Origin: Protonemura montana
Taxonomy: Eukaryota > Arthropoda > Insecta > Plecoptera > Nemouridae
Assembly (NCBI GenBank): GCA_947568835.1
Contig: OX387605.1
Coordinates: 7,320,418-7,384,417, forward strand
DNA: 64,000 bases
Reading direction: 5' to 3'
Position 1 is the first letter of the stretch. Every line of letters starts with the position of its first letter. Positions 1 to 12,893 of the stretch are shown piece by piece. The position numbers and the translations under genes are program-made. The notes below the pieces were generated by a model, which saw only the letters and a list, made by a program, of their open reading frames with translations, made no database searches and was not told the origin of the DNA.

Positions 1-1745
1 AACAACTCGCCTGCGCTCGCGAATTTTGCCGCGAGCCCGATCCGCACAGAATGTCCGACGACATTCACATGCAAATCGCAAGTGCAAAAGACTTTCACTT
101 GCCCTGGACTCCGGAGTCGACTTCAATTATACATTCAAGACGAAATGGCACAGAGGAATTCCTTGCCTGTAAATTACATGCATACGCGCGTATTATGACG
201 GATCGTCCAGGAAAATTACCTTACAGAAACGGTAGTCGAAACCTATTTCGATACCGGAGAATCTCTGCGAAACAATTGGCGAAAAAAGTTTAAATGGTGT
301 GATAACACGAAGCCCTACGGGCTTTTTTCTGATTATTCAAAATCTGGGTTACACATTTTGCTTCGAGAAACATAATTTAATTCAGTTTCAAGTAAATCAG
401 ATGGCTGCTTATTGTCATTGCAGTCAACATGCGTGGAATTTTGTTTCCGAATGTATGGCTTCATTTCTGAGGGTGTTGTATTGTACTCTGGCTCGGAAAC
501 CGCATGATACCACCACTATTCTTGTATGTACCGCTGTCACCCGACGCTACCCTTGCAGGAGCCGTAAACAATGGCTTGTTTATGAACACCAGCCAGTAAA
601 ACCATGCCCAGTACAAGACACCGCCACAATGTACCTCATGCATTTCCATCTGTTTAGATGGTATTTTAGTCATTTTCCATCGCTATGTAACTCATGCATT
701 ATGTTTTAGTTCACAGAGTAATACAGCTGTATCCATTTCATCGGATTTTCCGTGGTTGTTACACGTCAAAGAGTTAACGTTGCTTTACGATTATCATAAT
801 GGAGTTGAATCTACTCGATAAATACGAGTTAGAATAATTTTTGATTTATTAAGTGATATTTTGGTCAATTTATCACGTTGTTTCCAGCTGCACCTGATGC
901 ATTCTGGTTTTAAATTACTTTTCAAATTTATAAACAACTCTATTTTGAATTCTGTCAAGTTTTTTTGAAACAGCAGGCGTGAAAAAGTTTCCTATCGAAT
1001 TCAGCGAGTGCATGTTTTTCCAGGACGAAATCCGTGGTCGGCTAACAAAAGTAATTATGAACTTTTTGAGTATCAATACTCGGCTGTTGTATTGTATAAT
1101 TAATGAGTTTCTCAACTATCTGAGAGCAAGATGAATAATTTGCTCCAGATGAATGGATTCACTGTAATTGAACGCATCAATTCTTCTTGCGAGGATTTCG
1201 TCCAACTAGTGTATCAGGTGTAACAACCGAACCGCAATTAAACCCACAATTTATGCCAACAAGAAGGAAATTATAGTAAAATCCAAAAACAAATTTGAGT
1301 TAATCACATCTGCCCTATGTCAGAAGGAACAACGTGGCGTGGCTATGCATCTTCGTGATCACTGTAACCAACACGTTATCAGCATTTAAAAATAAATCCA
1401 CTTTTGATATTTCCCTTGTAAAACCAGCGTAAATCATTAATTATTTAAAGCACACCACACGTAATATATTATCAGCGAATACAATAAAACACAGTTGATG
1501 TCCATTTCATGCTATCATAATTTCCAAGCGATTAATTATAGAACAGGGTGCTGGTCAGTGGCAAATTAGGCATATAATAGGGCACACGTGAGGACAACAT
1601 TACGCTTTTAGCGAATGGACGAGTCGTCGGCCGGCACACTCACTCCGAGCGGATACTAATTGATAGCTGACAGCTGTGTAACAAGATTAACAGGAAGAAA
1701 CACACCGCCCAACAAAGCGGTAACCAGCCACCGACTGCAGGATTT

Positions 1746-1790
1746 GCAAGTTCTTTCTATTGCAAGTTCAATAGAAGTTCTTTCTATTGG
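1746..1790 (+). repeat. Short local duplication
   Basis: AAGTTCTTTCTATTG occurs twice, 28 bp apart, in non-coding spacer. Confidence 0.7.
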
Positions 1791-2950
1791 CAATTGCTTT
1801 TGGTTGGCTCGTTGCAAGATTGTTTACCGTTATGAATCGAGTGGGATATTTTTGTTGTCACACATCTACGCGATAAATTAATACTGATTTATAAAAAAAC
1901 GCCACTTTGCTAGTTTGGATTAATTCTGTGACCTGAACGAATTTTGAAAAAGTAGGATTTCGTTCGCAATGCAGTAATATTAAACATTGAATTTTCACGT
2001 TCAATTTTTCCAGCTTTGAGGCAATGCATTACGAACTTTTCTCGTTATTTCAAGCGCTGTCGAGTGCCGGTGGAATTGAGAAATATCCACGATTTTTTTT
2101 TAAATCCGTTCACTTCATGATCAGTTGCAAAACTTGCGAGTCCATTTGTCAGTAAGTGTCAAATGTTTGTCAATAGTACGAGCCGGTCGAGTCTCAAGTC
2201 CAGTAGCAGAAAAAGAAAGTAAAGGTGCATTGCTAATGTGGTTAATGCCGCCATTTAATGTTCAAGTGATTGACGTCTACCTTTGTATAAACTTAGGTTC
2301 ACAAAGCTTCAATTGTAGTTCAATGAAACACCAGTCGACTGCAAAATGTCAGAAGTCAAAATTGGGATATTGCTGTGTAGAGCGTACAAAAACGGAAATT
2401 GAAAGAAGTTACTATTTCATTTTGATATCAAATATTGAAGGTTGTATTTTAAGGTAATATAAGGTAATATCGCGGCTGTATTATTCATGCACGGGAAGAT
2501 TTGATGAATATTTGGTTTGTGCTACGCATGCTGTTATGTTATCATACCTACTCAACTCCCTTATGCTATTTGTTAACCAAATAAATCATTTATTTGCAAA
2601 AAAATTATCATGGGAGCGTATACGTGGAATGTATAGTATGTGGAATGTAACCTGTAAGATTGATGCTAATAATACCTAATAATTACCTACCTGGCTAGAA
2701 AATAATAGCTATGCTATATAAACTCGATTTAAATTTGTCAAAAAGTAAACTGAAATCGAAGCCAAAGATCTTGGACTTGGGCTAGTTTTTTTCTCTGGTT
2801 TCAATGCGTAGAACTGAAAACTAGTGCAGAGCACAGCTAACCCGTTTGGTTGGTACACACCGTTTGGTTAAGATTCCTTCTATGGTAAGTAAGTTACAAT
2901 TGCAGCGAAATGTTTGCAACAGTCGCCAAGTTTCTCAGTTCTCAGCAGAC

Positions 2951-2973
2951 TGCAATGCAATGCAATGCAATGC
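2951..2973 (+). repeat. TGCAA pentanucleotide repeat
   Basis: Four tandem TGCAA units and a partial fifth. Confidence 0.85.
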
Positions 2974-5298
2974 CTTCTCGCGTGCATTGTGCAATTGCAC
3001 GCGATAAACCTGGTGGTCGGGAATTCACTTTATGATGTTGAGATTTACATTTTAAATTATTTACATCGTTAAAACAATTGTCACATTTCAGCCGGTCTCC
3101 CTTTAACTCACCTAGAATGAAACCAAAATCGGAACACTTCTCCAGCAGAGTTTAAGCGTAACCGCCATACATTTGAAAATAACGTTGTTATCAACATGGC
3201 AACAACACCTGCAAATCTGGAAATGCCGTCTGCGATTGGCTTACCATCTTTAAATTACGGAAGTCGCCCTATGTTTAAGGCAAAACATACGAGTAGATTC
3301 AATTTCTACCTTACATTTGTGATAACGCCAAAATAAATGTATCTGATAATTCATAAGCTAACAATAAAACCAGCTTTCTCATCAATCTATCGACTATACA
3401 CAATAAAATGCAGTATGTGGTAAAAAATGCATCTCAAACAGGCGATATACCACAGATGTAATTTATAAATGATCTATAAATGCATCATTCATTTGATGTA
3501 AGTCTATGGCTTAACAATTCGCGTACAGATGTTCTATGATGTATTAGTTAGCACAGCAATTAATAACTGTATCCCAACACAATGCATGTGTGAAGCTATG
3601 CAAGGTATTACTTTACAACTAAGTACCCTCCGGCATGTGCCTCCCAATAACTCATTTCTGATTTATATCAAGCGTATTCAGTACCTACACACTAAGATAT
3701 ATGGCAAGGTATTACATATAAATACATTAATTTAGAGTACATAGAGCAGTGCTAACGCGGTATTCATTAAAATTCAATTATTCTATCGAAAGTGTCATTA
3801 TAAAATATTAATTGTATTTTATATTATTTTTCTATGTTGCACTCGTCAGTATATCCCTTCTGTTGCATATTCCTATATTCCTCCACATAGGTAGATGCTT
3901 TTTACTGTAATTTGTACATTTTTTTTTCATATTTTCAACCACAAGCTACTAGATTTGTTGTTTGAAAAATGGACGAATTTCCGCAGCATATGAATAGAGG
4001 AAAATGGGTTCCAATTACGGATGCGATTTTCATCCCATTTCCATTAGAGTTCCATTCCGAATGCATTTCCACTTTCTAGTACTGAAAGTATCTATTTCCA
4101 CAATACTATCAGTCTTTGTGCCCATTGCAAGTATAAGTGCACTCGGTAGAGGAATCTATCTTCCTTTATAATAAAATGTAAAAACATTTAACAATCATCT
4201 AGTCCGAATTGCAAGCATTCTGTCTGAGCAGAATAATTTGCATTGCATTCGTCGTTATCATTTCCCGGTGATCTATCATTATATTCCTAGTTAGGAGAAT
4301 CTCGACCCAAGTACTGTGCTCGCTGATTTCGTATTGATTCCATCTCAATCACGATTTATCTCATAGATGGAATCAGAATCGCTGTGTCAGTTGGAACTGT
4401 CTACTGGTTTGCTGCTGGCAATGATACGTTGCCTGCAAGTGTACCTAACTACCGTAACAACTAAACTGCAGTGTCCACGGGAAATATTTCTGCCAAAATA
4501 AGTAATTCTTCGACACTCGTGACAAAGTTGATGTAGAATCAATTTTATTTCGATGCGAGAAATACATGTTGGACAGATCTTGCGGGTTTCTTACAATGTA
4601 AGACGTATCGTCACATTAAAGACATATTATTATATATTTCGTTGAACAGTCTATGGTTTGGATTATTTGTGCGGTTATCAATATTCATGGGAGTCCATAG
4701 CATGTACGAATAAATTCAGTTAGCATTTTTGAAACGTTACCGAGGAAATGCATTGGCGCTTCTCTAAATAACGTACACTTTCATGCAAGCCACTCTATTT
4801 TATTGCCAGTGAACTTGAACGCTGAGCGTAAAACCGTTATTTCGTTTTTATATTTTTTGTTGATACTCGCTTACATCATTGCGAAGCGTCACGATAAGAA
4901 ATATTAAGATATTTATTTTTCAGCAGAACATCGTGTCATTTAACTCTCACATTTATTTGGAAAAGTTATGAGAAAATTGTGTGACGAAACTGTTAACAAA
5001 CATCACTTTCACATGTCCATAACGTTGAAATATCTAAAGGCAAAATAAAACACTCGCCATTGCCGCGAATCCAGCAAGCACTTCATCGCAAACAGACTCA
5101 AACGTTCTACACAACGAGGTAGTAAAACTAGATCTCGCGTTTTTTTTTCTTTAATAGCAGGTCGTTTCTAATCCATCACTCTTCTAGTGGTCTGGCTTGC
5201 CACCGTGTTACCCGTTATACAGCATGTAGTTTTACAAGCCCACAGATAACATTACATGATGCGGCCAAGATGGCCAATAACTCGGACCTCGGACCTCG

Positions 5299-5323
5299 CC
5301 CCCCCCCCCCCCCCCCTCCCCCC
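5299..5323 (+). repeat. Poly-C tract
   Basis: Eighteen C, one T and six C, in otherwise AT-rich spacer. The complementary strand is a long G run that could form a G-quadruplex. The exact length is prone to sequencing error. Confidence 0.9.
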
Positions 5324-5994
5324 ACCCTACTTGCCAACTAGCGTCGCGAAACGCCACCGCTTCGCTCTGCTGGGCAATTGGCTGCAAGACGCTCAATCCT
5401 CAGAACAGCGGTAGGCCTAGCAGACTCAAAGAGAGGCTGACAAACACAAAGAGGAGTAATCGAAATGTTGGGGTTTAATTTTAAATATTACCACTTGCTG
5501 ACAGCCAATGAAAAGCGTTGAACCAAGGCCAGGAGCAACGGTCATTGTAAATTTTGAAACCAATATTTTTGGATCTGATCTATGACAGTCATAAAGGATA
5601 GGAAACGAATTGATATCATTTCGAGGTCTGTTCCGACAATGACTGGCTGTAGTTTTTTTTGTGATTCTTACAAATCCAAGGAGAAAATATGAATATTTTT
5701 AGACAAACTTACGCTGAGTATACGACTGAAAACTTAAGTGTGTAGTAAATGATTTTTTTTCAGCGTGGTGCACAAAACAAACGAAATTAACAGTAAAACG
5801 GTAATTTTTTTATTTAAATTACGATTATGTTCATTGCAGTTGTAGGTACCAGTGTATCTACCACTGTGGTCAGTGGTAATTACCGACCGGCCCTAGTCGA
5901 GGGTTAGCCTCAAGTGCAGCTTCACAATGTCACCTCGGAACAAGACATGAATGGCCCACCCAACGTGCTCCACACCGAATCGTGATCAGCGCTA

Positions 5995-6159
5995 ATGGAA
6001 GTGCCATCGATTACACTGATCCCAATTTACTCCCACACCTCCTCGTGGCTAACCAGGGAGTTAGATGGACGTCTGCAAATCCACAGGAGAGACCACGGTC
6101 TTCTGACGCAGAACCTGAGTCGTGTGGGCACGCCACAAGGGGTGCACGTTTGGTCAGTA
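5995..6159 (+). CDS. Candidate exon, possibly degenerate
   Basis: From ATG at 5995, a GC-richer open stretch (MEVPSITLIPIYSHTSSWL, RRDHGLLTQNLSRVGTPQG) runs to a strong donor (TCA then GTAAGC at 6160). The same frame continues upstream (VQLHNVTSEQDMNGPPNVLHTES) but is broken by one TGA just before the ATG. This could be an exon with a nearby start or a decayed coding remnant. No family recognised. Confidence 0.25.
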
Positions 6160-6550
6160 AGCTGTTTTTTATTGTTTCGGAGAATTGGATTGTGTTACAG
6201 ATCGTTTAAATGTTTTCTTGGATTTTAACAATTACTTTTTATTTGTAAGTTAGGAATTTTCAGTGAAGCTCCTAATGAAGATGTAGCAAGAGAATAGGGT
6301 GCATGCTTTCTTTAATTTTATACGTTTTTCTCCAATCAGATTGTTAATTGAAGTATTCGTGTGAGTAGAATTTTCATAATGAAGTAAATATGTTCAGAGG
6401 GGCATACTCGACGGATTTTCCCCAAAATCGAAACCATGTGGCCCTTTCTACGGTCACAAAAATACAAATATAAACAATATTGTATTTAATTTCGTTCAAA
6501 TATACCGCACGAAAAGATTTGAACAATTGAATCATCCGGGGAATTTGTAA

Positions 6551-6741
6551 TCACACGTGACACAGCACAATACATCTTTCCAGAAGCTGCCAAATTTCCG
6601 CATGTCTCGTGAATATGTCAGGCTTCTGATATAACGCTCGTGTAAAGCAAGCGAGTAAATTTGACCGCGCGAGTAACTCGACGAGCACGCTTTCTTGGCA
6701 GTCTCGGTACAGGTATGCAGCCAGTACGTGACCGGGCACTA
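6551..6741 (-). CDS. Weak candidate terminal exon
   Basis: About 62 open codons (AAYLYRDCQESVLVELLARS, QKPDIFTRHAEIWQLLERC) follow a possible TAG acceptor and end at a TGA. It is on the same strand as the serine-rich gene and downstream of it, so it could be a 3' exon. The intervening phase could not be checked. Not recognised. Confidence 0.2.
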
Positions 6742-7768
6742 CTTAGAGCGTACTGATAATACGAGGTCTATTTCACACCGTTGCCCGTGCGGCAGCTATC
6801 CAGCTTGATCAATATGGATGCTCAGCCTTTTAGTAGCACCACACATAAAGCGACTCGCGGAAAATTGCGCTGTGTGAATTTTAATTGAAAAATAAATGAA
6901 CCTTTTTTACGGTGATGAGCGAAATTCTTGTGCCGGAAGCTCTTTTGGTTTTAACTTGCATACTGGTTGGATCAATAGTCAAAAAGCAAGGAGAAGGCGT
7001 CGAAGTAATTCACAAAATATATTTTCTGATTTATCAACTTGCATGGTCACCCCAAACTGTCCCAAATGTAATGAATACAAACTGCTTTGTCAAAGATGAT
7101 TGGAATTAACTGTCAGCTGGCTCACGCAGATATGGACATAGACACTCTAAATCTGTATTTATTGCACTGTAAGCCTTCATCAAATGCATAGAGGTAGGTA
7201 TCTACATAAAAAAATCTATAATACATTGTACGTAAATAAATCAGAATCGTATTTGTTTTGGACGCCGTGTTTGACCATTTGTGACAGTGCTAGTCCTGAA
7301 AAGCGTAGGATGAGGATAACGTCAATTATTTCAGGATATAACTCGCAGAACCCACGTGTGTGTACGATAGAACCTGTTTATAAGAGCTCCTGTTGAGACG
7401 TTATTTAGAGTCCTGATTGAAACGATAGCAAATAATGGCGATTACTCATTAATTGGAGCCATGCCTAGGTAGGCTTCCGATATAATTATATGGATTTTAA
7501 TCGATGTTAGGCGTTTTACTTCGACCAAGCCACGTTACTTTGCGTCCAGCTATTACTTCTTTGTTTACGAAGAAAACTTACTAATAACATGTTTCACATT
7601 CTTGAAGACGTTTCGGACAGGTCATTGAGGAAGGAATTGAGCTGTTGAAAGGTTTCTCCTATCACCGAGTGCTCGTAGGTTGCAGTTTTACCAGCCACTC
7701 ATCATTCCAGGACATTGCCACTCGATGGCACGTCAATTTGCAGCATCCGATCCGTGATATTTGCTTAC

Positions 7769-8820
7769 CTTGTTACGCTGCAGAGGCGAGGGTAGATGGA
7801 AGCTGACGTGACTGTTGACACTGTTGCTTGTCCTTAGCGACGCGCTGCGAGCCCGATCCCCAGCTATCTGTTGCACCCGATTGCTCCCACAGGATAAGTG
7901 GGAGTGCACACTGTCTCCACTAACAACACACGGCATTTTCGAACCCACTCGGGGCTTCCCGTTCCACTGCACGGCACCCCCTCGTCGCTGCAAAGGCTGC
8001 ACGTAGACGCCCGACGCCGGACGCGCCTGGTGCACTTGGGAATAACCGACATGACTCGAACTGGACTGCAAACCTTCTGGGCTTGTTACACACGGAATGT
8101 GATTAGAGCCGATAATTGAATTCTTCTCAGCTATTTTCACAGCCGAATGCACTGCAGGGTTCACTAAACAAGTCGTTTTATCCGACGACGGACTCGGTCG
8201 CTGCAAACTGTTTGAATGAATGTCATTATAACGAACATGAGGCGCATTGTTGTTATTGTTGCCACTCAATCGTCCAGTGGACTGGCTCCACAATTGACCA
8301 CGAGGCATAGACATCACGTCTAAAAAGTCACTACAATCGACACTGTCTTCAGAGACACACCGAAAGTCATCCTCGAGATCGTCCAAAGCGTCGAGCAAGT
8401 TGTTCAGGCTTGTGGTGTCGTCGATGTCACCAAAAGACGCGTGCAACTTTGACACTTGGCTGCCTGTCGAATGACGTTTGTTGAGATATCGCAACGGAGA
8501 GGGTTTCACTGGCGGTGTCCGTTTCTGCAGAAAGCTGGACTCGTCTTCAGAGCTGGAGGCGGCGATGGCACGCGGTCGCTGCTGACGACTGCCAGTGTCT
8601 CGAGTCTGTCCTGGACTGCTGGAGACGTCGGCGTCCACGAACGGTATGCTGTCAGTCGAGGAGCGCGGTCGGAACGCAGCACTGCCGAGCCTGCCATGGA
8701 TGCTGCTGCTGCTGCTGCTAGGCCCGTTGTTTGAACTTGAGTATCGGAGGTGAGAACCGGTTGAGAAGACACAATCGCTATCTAGTTCTTCGAGTCTCTC
8801 GTTCAAATAACTCATTTTCC
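7769..8820 (-). CDS. Internal exon of an unrecognised serine-rich protein
   Basis: The frame stays open for about 350 codons and ends at a strong donor (AAG then GTAAGC at 7768). The 5' limit is set by an acceptor at 8821, which joins the exon at 9035 in phase. Residues include a six-serine run encoded by a CTG/CAG-type trinucleotide repeat (plus strand about 8698-8721), basic-proline stretches (KRTPPVKPSPLRYLNKR), an acidic leucine-rich helix (SLNNLLDALDDLEDDF) and a four-Asn run. It looks like a mostly disordered intracellular regulatory or scaffold protein. I do not recognise the family. The 3' exons were not found with confidence; the stop just past the donor is intronic. Confidence 0.6.
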
Positions 8821-9034
8821 CTCAAAACGATATCAATATTGACGTTTGTTTTGTGTCTGGCTGGTCTAATGTGTGTGTTTGGAATAAAAGATGCAAGGCT
8901 CTGTTATGACAATGAAGACGAAACGTTTCGACTATCCATCACATCGGAGTCGAATGAAGCGACGGCGACATCCTTCCTCGTAGACGCTGTGAATAGAGAA
9001 GGGGTACATTAAACTTCAATTTATAAACTCACAC

Positions 9035-9384
9035 TGAGTTGCACATCGCGTATTACAGCACAGATTTGATTAAGTTTAATGTCTTCACGAGACACTTCTA
9101 GCTCGTCGTCTAGTAATTTCTCTAGTTGCTCGACAATCCGGCGTTGAATGCCATTGAGCCCCAACCGAGCGTTAGAGCGCATTACGCCGACATCAGGTAA
9201 ACTCAAAAATACCCCGCCCAATTCGAACGTACAAGCAAGCGTGCACCCACATAAATTGTGTTTAAACCGCCGATGCAAAACCACTTTGTTCAGGTGAACG
9301 TCGACAATGGTTCGGTCTATAGTCGGTCGGCTAACTCGAGGTCTAGTCAAGCTACATCCACATTCCCATAAGAATCCATGAGAA
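9035..9384 (-). CDS. Probable upstream exon of the serine-rich gene
   Basis: The open frame ends in a coiled-coil-like stretch (QRRIVEQLEKLLDDE, SREDIKLNQICAVIRDVQL). Using the donor that leaves one base of the next codon, it joins the exon at 8820 to read DVQLRKMSYLNERLEELD, a plausible continuation of the helix. The first third (LWECGCSLTRPR, CGCTLACTF) is less convincing and may be intronic. A possible acceptor precedes 9384. The start of the gene was not found. Confidence 0.42.
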
Positions 9385-10454
9385 CTAAGTCGATCATGCA
9401 ATGCAATTCAATATAATATCACTTCGAATTCACTAGTTGACGTACGTTTATAAAACATCACGTGTTCAAATGATTTATCTTCTGCTAAAGGTGAACTCTA
9501 CACAACTTACCTGATGTCAATGACCTATCATGGTAGTTAAAACGTCTGATCTGCCAGAGCATGTAGGTTGATATTCTTGCCGGTAATGTCAGATCGACTA
9601 GCATCACAGCCATTTATTGACTGTGACAAGAAATTCCTATATCACCAGTTGACGCACAATCACTTTAAATTACCTCCGTCGATTTTCAGTGTTAAATGTA
9701 ACCATTTGGAAAACGAGTCAAACTAGTTTTGAGCGTTGTGTCGCTGCCTCCAAAAGAGCTCCTACGTCGACGATGCACGTTGTTACACTAACGCTAATAG
9801 AATACGCCGGCCGGCCTGCAGGATTCATCGTGATGGGGAAGGCGGGAAAAAAAATATAATGCGAAGGCTGCAAACTGCCCGAGGGGCAGGTGAATTGGGC
9901 ACATAATACCTGCGACTGCCTCGTGATTCTTTACCCAGTTTTAGCTAAAATGCGACAGCACCGCACGCAGAGAGGTGTTCATGTCACACCCTCTCAAAAG
10001 GATCGCGTTTCACGGCAGGGGTCTCTACACAATGCAAGCTTAATGATTATCTACATTTTGTAACAATTTAAAGCAAAATATTGGAGACCTGTGCTCTTGA
10101 ATGCACGCTAAAGAGACAACAACTACTACAAAGGTGAAACGGAATGATATTATCTTGTAAATGATTTCCATGTTTAATACAATTTATACATAGGTCATTA
10201 CCAACATCATAACAAAAGGGTACTTTAATGTTCTCCGTATAATTAAAGTGTGAGTACCTACTATTGAGCAATGTGATCAAATCTAGAAACGAGCATAACA
10301 ATTAATTTCTCAACGTACGATGTGGAATGCCAGAGGTCAAAGATCAACCTAAATTGACAACGTTGCCCCGAGCTACTATCGAGAGACCTCAGGAGACCCC
10401 AAAAAGGTACACCTACTCTGTTGTGGCGGCGGTTATTACTATTAACAAACTCAC

Positions 10455-10584
10455 CGGTTTCATCTATGCCTAGGCCGGCAATGATAAAGTGGCAAAGTAC
10501 TCCCCCGAGATATCCAAACAGTATCAAATATACCATAAAACGTCGAATAAAAGAAAAGTACAAACTTTCGGAAACGGCGAGCAT
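10455..10584 (-). CDS. Candidate first exon with a hydrophobic leader
   Basis: ATG codons at 10584 and 10536 share a frame with hydrophobic MVYLILFGYLGGVLCHFIIAG, ending GIDET at a consensus donor (G then GTGAGT at 10454). A TATATA element at 10591-10600 lies about 55 bp upstream of the second ATG, which would suit a start there. The sequence could be a signal peptide or a membrane helix. I found no certain following exon and do not recognise it. Confidence 0.28.
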
Positions 10585-10837
10585 TAATGTCTATATAAAG
10601 TAGAACCGGCGCGCTTAAAGAGCAAAGCGTCCAACGGCAACGCAGTAAATCTACTTCACGTGGTTACCAGTCTTTGATGATACTCGTCAAATGGAGTCAC
10701 TGTACTATTTTTTTTTTTAATGGCTTTCTTCACTTATTATCATTATTATGCACGTACCTCAATATGCAAGCGCTGCGCCGCTGTTTCATATGGCGTGTCA
10801 TGATCGTGCAGAAAGTGTACAGAATGTAATGTTTATT

Positions 10838-11079
10838 TTATATTATATCGCCGAGCACAAGTGAGAGTGAGATGGAGAGATGAAAGGGAGATTCGATCAG
10901 GCGGCCGCGAGAGCACCTTTGCACTTCGATGGTCTTCAGGCAACTGGAGTCAGAAGTGATGCTGGGATAATGCTGTTGTTCCAAGTCAAGGTCCCTGGCT
11001 GTAAGTCCGTCGAGCCACTCGCGGTAACAATTTTTTACGCCGGTAATTGAAGTATAGTCTGATGAAGACGAATTCAAAC
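10838..11079 (-). CDS. Candidate terminal exon ending at AATAAA
   Basis: The open frame (containing GVKNCYREWLDGLTARDLDL and TSDSSCLKTIEVQR) follows a possible acceptor at about 11080. It stops at a TAA that is immediately followed by AATAAA, which is how a compact terminal exon would look. No upstream partner exon was identified and no family is recognised. It could be chance. Confidence 0.22.
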
Positions 11080-12665
11080 TAGATCATGACATTGCAAGAC
11101 ATATTTCTTGAACGAGTCTCTATATCATTTTGAAAAACACATAAAACAACTTGTCTTTGGATATCAAAATTCAAAACTGGCTTCGTTGTTACATAGCTGA
11201 CGAGCATGACAGTCATGCACACTTTGTCGTCGTTAAAAAAATGATTTGGAGCTCTTAAACTCGCTCAATAAATTTTCCGTGACCACATGCGATGGTTGGT
11301 TTACCACACTACAAAAATGTCTTGTGCGGTGGAAACTTTTCATCTGTCACTAAATATGCTTTTTACTTCTACCTCTCCAACCATGCAATGAAATTGTTTT
11401 GTTAACAGTGGTTTATTACCGTAATTTGAATTTTAGTATTGATAAAAACATAATAATTGTATCGCACTATGTAATCACAAGTTGTAGTTTAGTTGCATAT
11501 CAACATTGCTCGAGGACCACGAGTCCACTGACTGTACTAGCACTAGCATTCAATACTAGTAAAGGCATTGTCAAAATAGCATGTCAATGCTGCTGCAGAT
11601 TGCAGATCAAATCGCAAAGAGCGTTGAGAACTAAACAAAAAATCTTCCAGCTGTCGGACTAAAACAATTGAACAAAATGGCATTCAACTTGAAGTCGAGT
11701 CTCCAAAAGTTATGACCGTTATTTAGCACACCGGTCATAATGCATAGAGCACACAATACTAAATGTAGACGAAATAATTTCGTGCCAGGTCGCTCTTTTT
11801 TTCCATCGCGTGGGCATTGTGCACCGTTGCTGTCAAAATCGCCGTCCTCCAATTAAAGGCACAAGAAATCCTCGGCACGAATATTATTAGCAAACTCATT
11901 GGTTAGCAATCACGTCTACTAGAGGTTTTGCGTTTAAAGAATACTCCGTGCAACAACCTGCTGTTACTTTGAACCGTCTTACCGTGCTACAGCGTGAACG
12001 CCGTACGCGATGGTTAAGATGTTGAGATAATTTCCATAAATACAGCACATTTCTTAAAGAAATTACCATAATTATGATGGCTGTAAAGGTAGGTATTTCA
12101 AGACGTGCTTCGGATGGAAAGACATTAGGAAGAAACGCGTCATCAACGAATTGATCAAGTGACTTCAACGTTGAAACCGGACAGAATGTGTAATGAGAAC
12201 TTTTAATTATAGACAGGATTGATATCAAGGCAAAAGGACCAAGTTTAATGGGCAGGTGGAGATAATTATTAAGTTTACGAATTTAAATTAAATATCTTGC
12301 GCAGGTGTGCATTAGTTATGTGCACTTACGCAGTAGGTACAGCAATGAATGTACGTAGTAGCATTGAAATAAGGGCGTAGAAATAATGTCTAGCTCGGAT
12401 TACGATGTTGTACTACTTACCTGAATCTAAGCATGCATGTTTGAGATCTCCCAAACAGAATGTACACGCGCTTTGCGTCAGCGGCGCTATCCTTGTTCAC
12501 GCAAAGGCATTATTTTTTCACAAAAAAATTACATCTGTCTCTACACTTTGTTTCGCTGCAGTGTAAACATTTCAAAGTCTTGGTAAAATTTAAGCAAAAT
12601 TACGCATTCCATCTAAATTAAGAAAAAAAAAATTCGCTCCGCTGACGCAAAAAGTATATCTAATA
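11080..12665. other. Spacer 3' of HAP2 with no supported gene
   Basis: A 110-codon minus-strand frame at 11896-12228 has one hydrophobic stretch but no family features. Nothing else is supported. Confidence 0.5.
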
Positions 12666-12671
12666 TTTATT
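12666..12671 (-). terminator. Candidate polyadenylation signal for HAP2
   Basis: AATAAA on the minus strand lies about 220 nt downstream of the HAP2 stop codon. The hexamer is common in this AT-rich sequence, so the assignment is tentative. Confidence 0.35.
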
Positions 12672-12893
12672 ACTTAATAAATGGTAATAAGATTTTCAGT
12701 TGCTTCAACAGCATATTTTCGCTTTAATTTAACATGTATTCGCTAAAAAATAAAAGTTATTCAGGTTGATGTTTTACACGGATGGTTTATCAGTAATTCT
12801 GTATCGTGCCAAGGTTCGAAAACATTTGCCATAGCCTGGGTAATAAGGAAAACAAATCAACCATTTTTCTGAAACACACCTTTTCTGACACTT

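Larger units (their letters stand above)
1..5940. other. Spacer or intron with no supported gene
   Basis: AT-rich sequence. The short open frames here (for example 51-293, 299-709 and 2125-2457) show no recognisable domain, no exon-like boundaries and no GC rise. It may be intergenic or intron of a gene extending to the left. Confidence 0.6.

Noticed and set aside
299..709. 136-codon plus-strand frame near the left edge
   Set aside because: Composition is intron-like, there is no domain, and an overlapping opposite frame exists.
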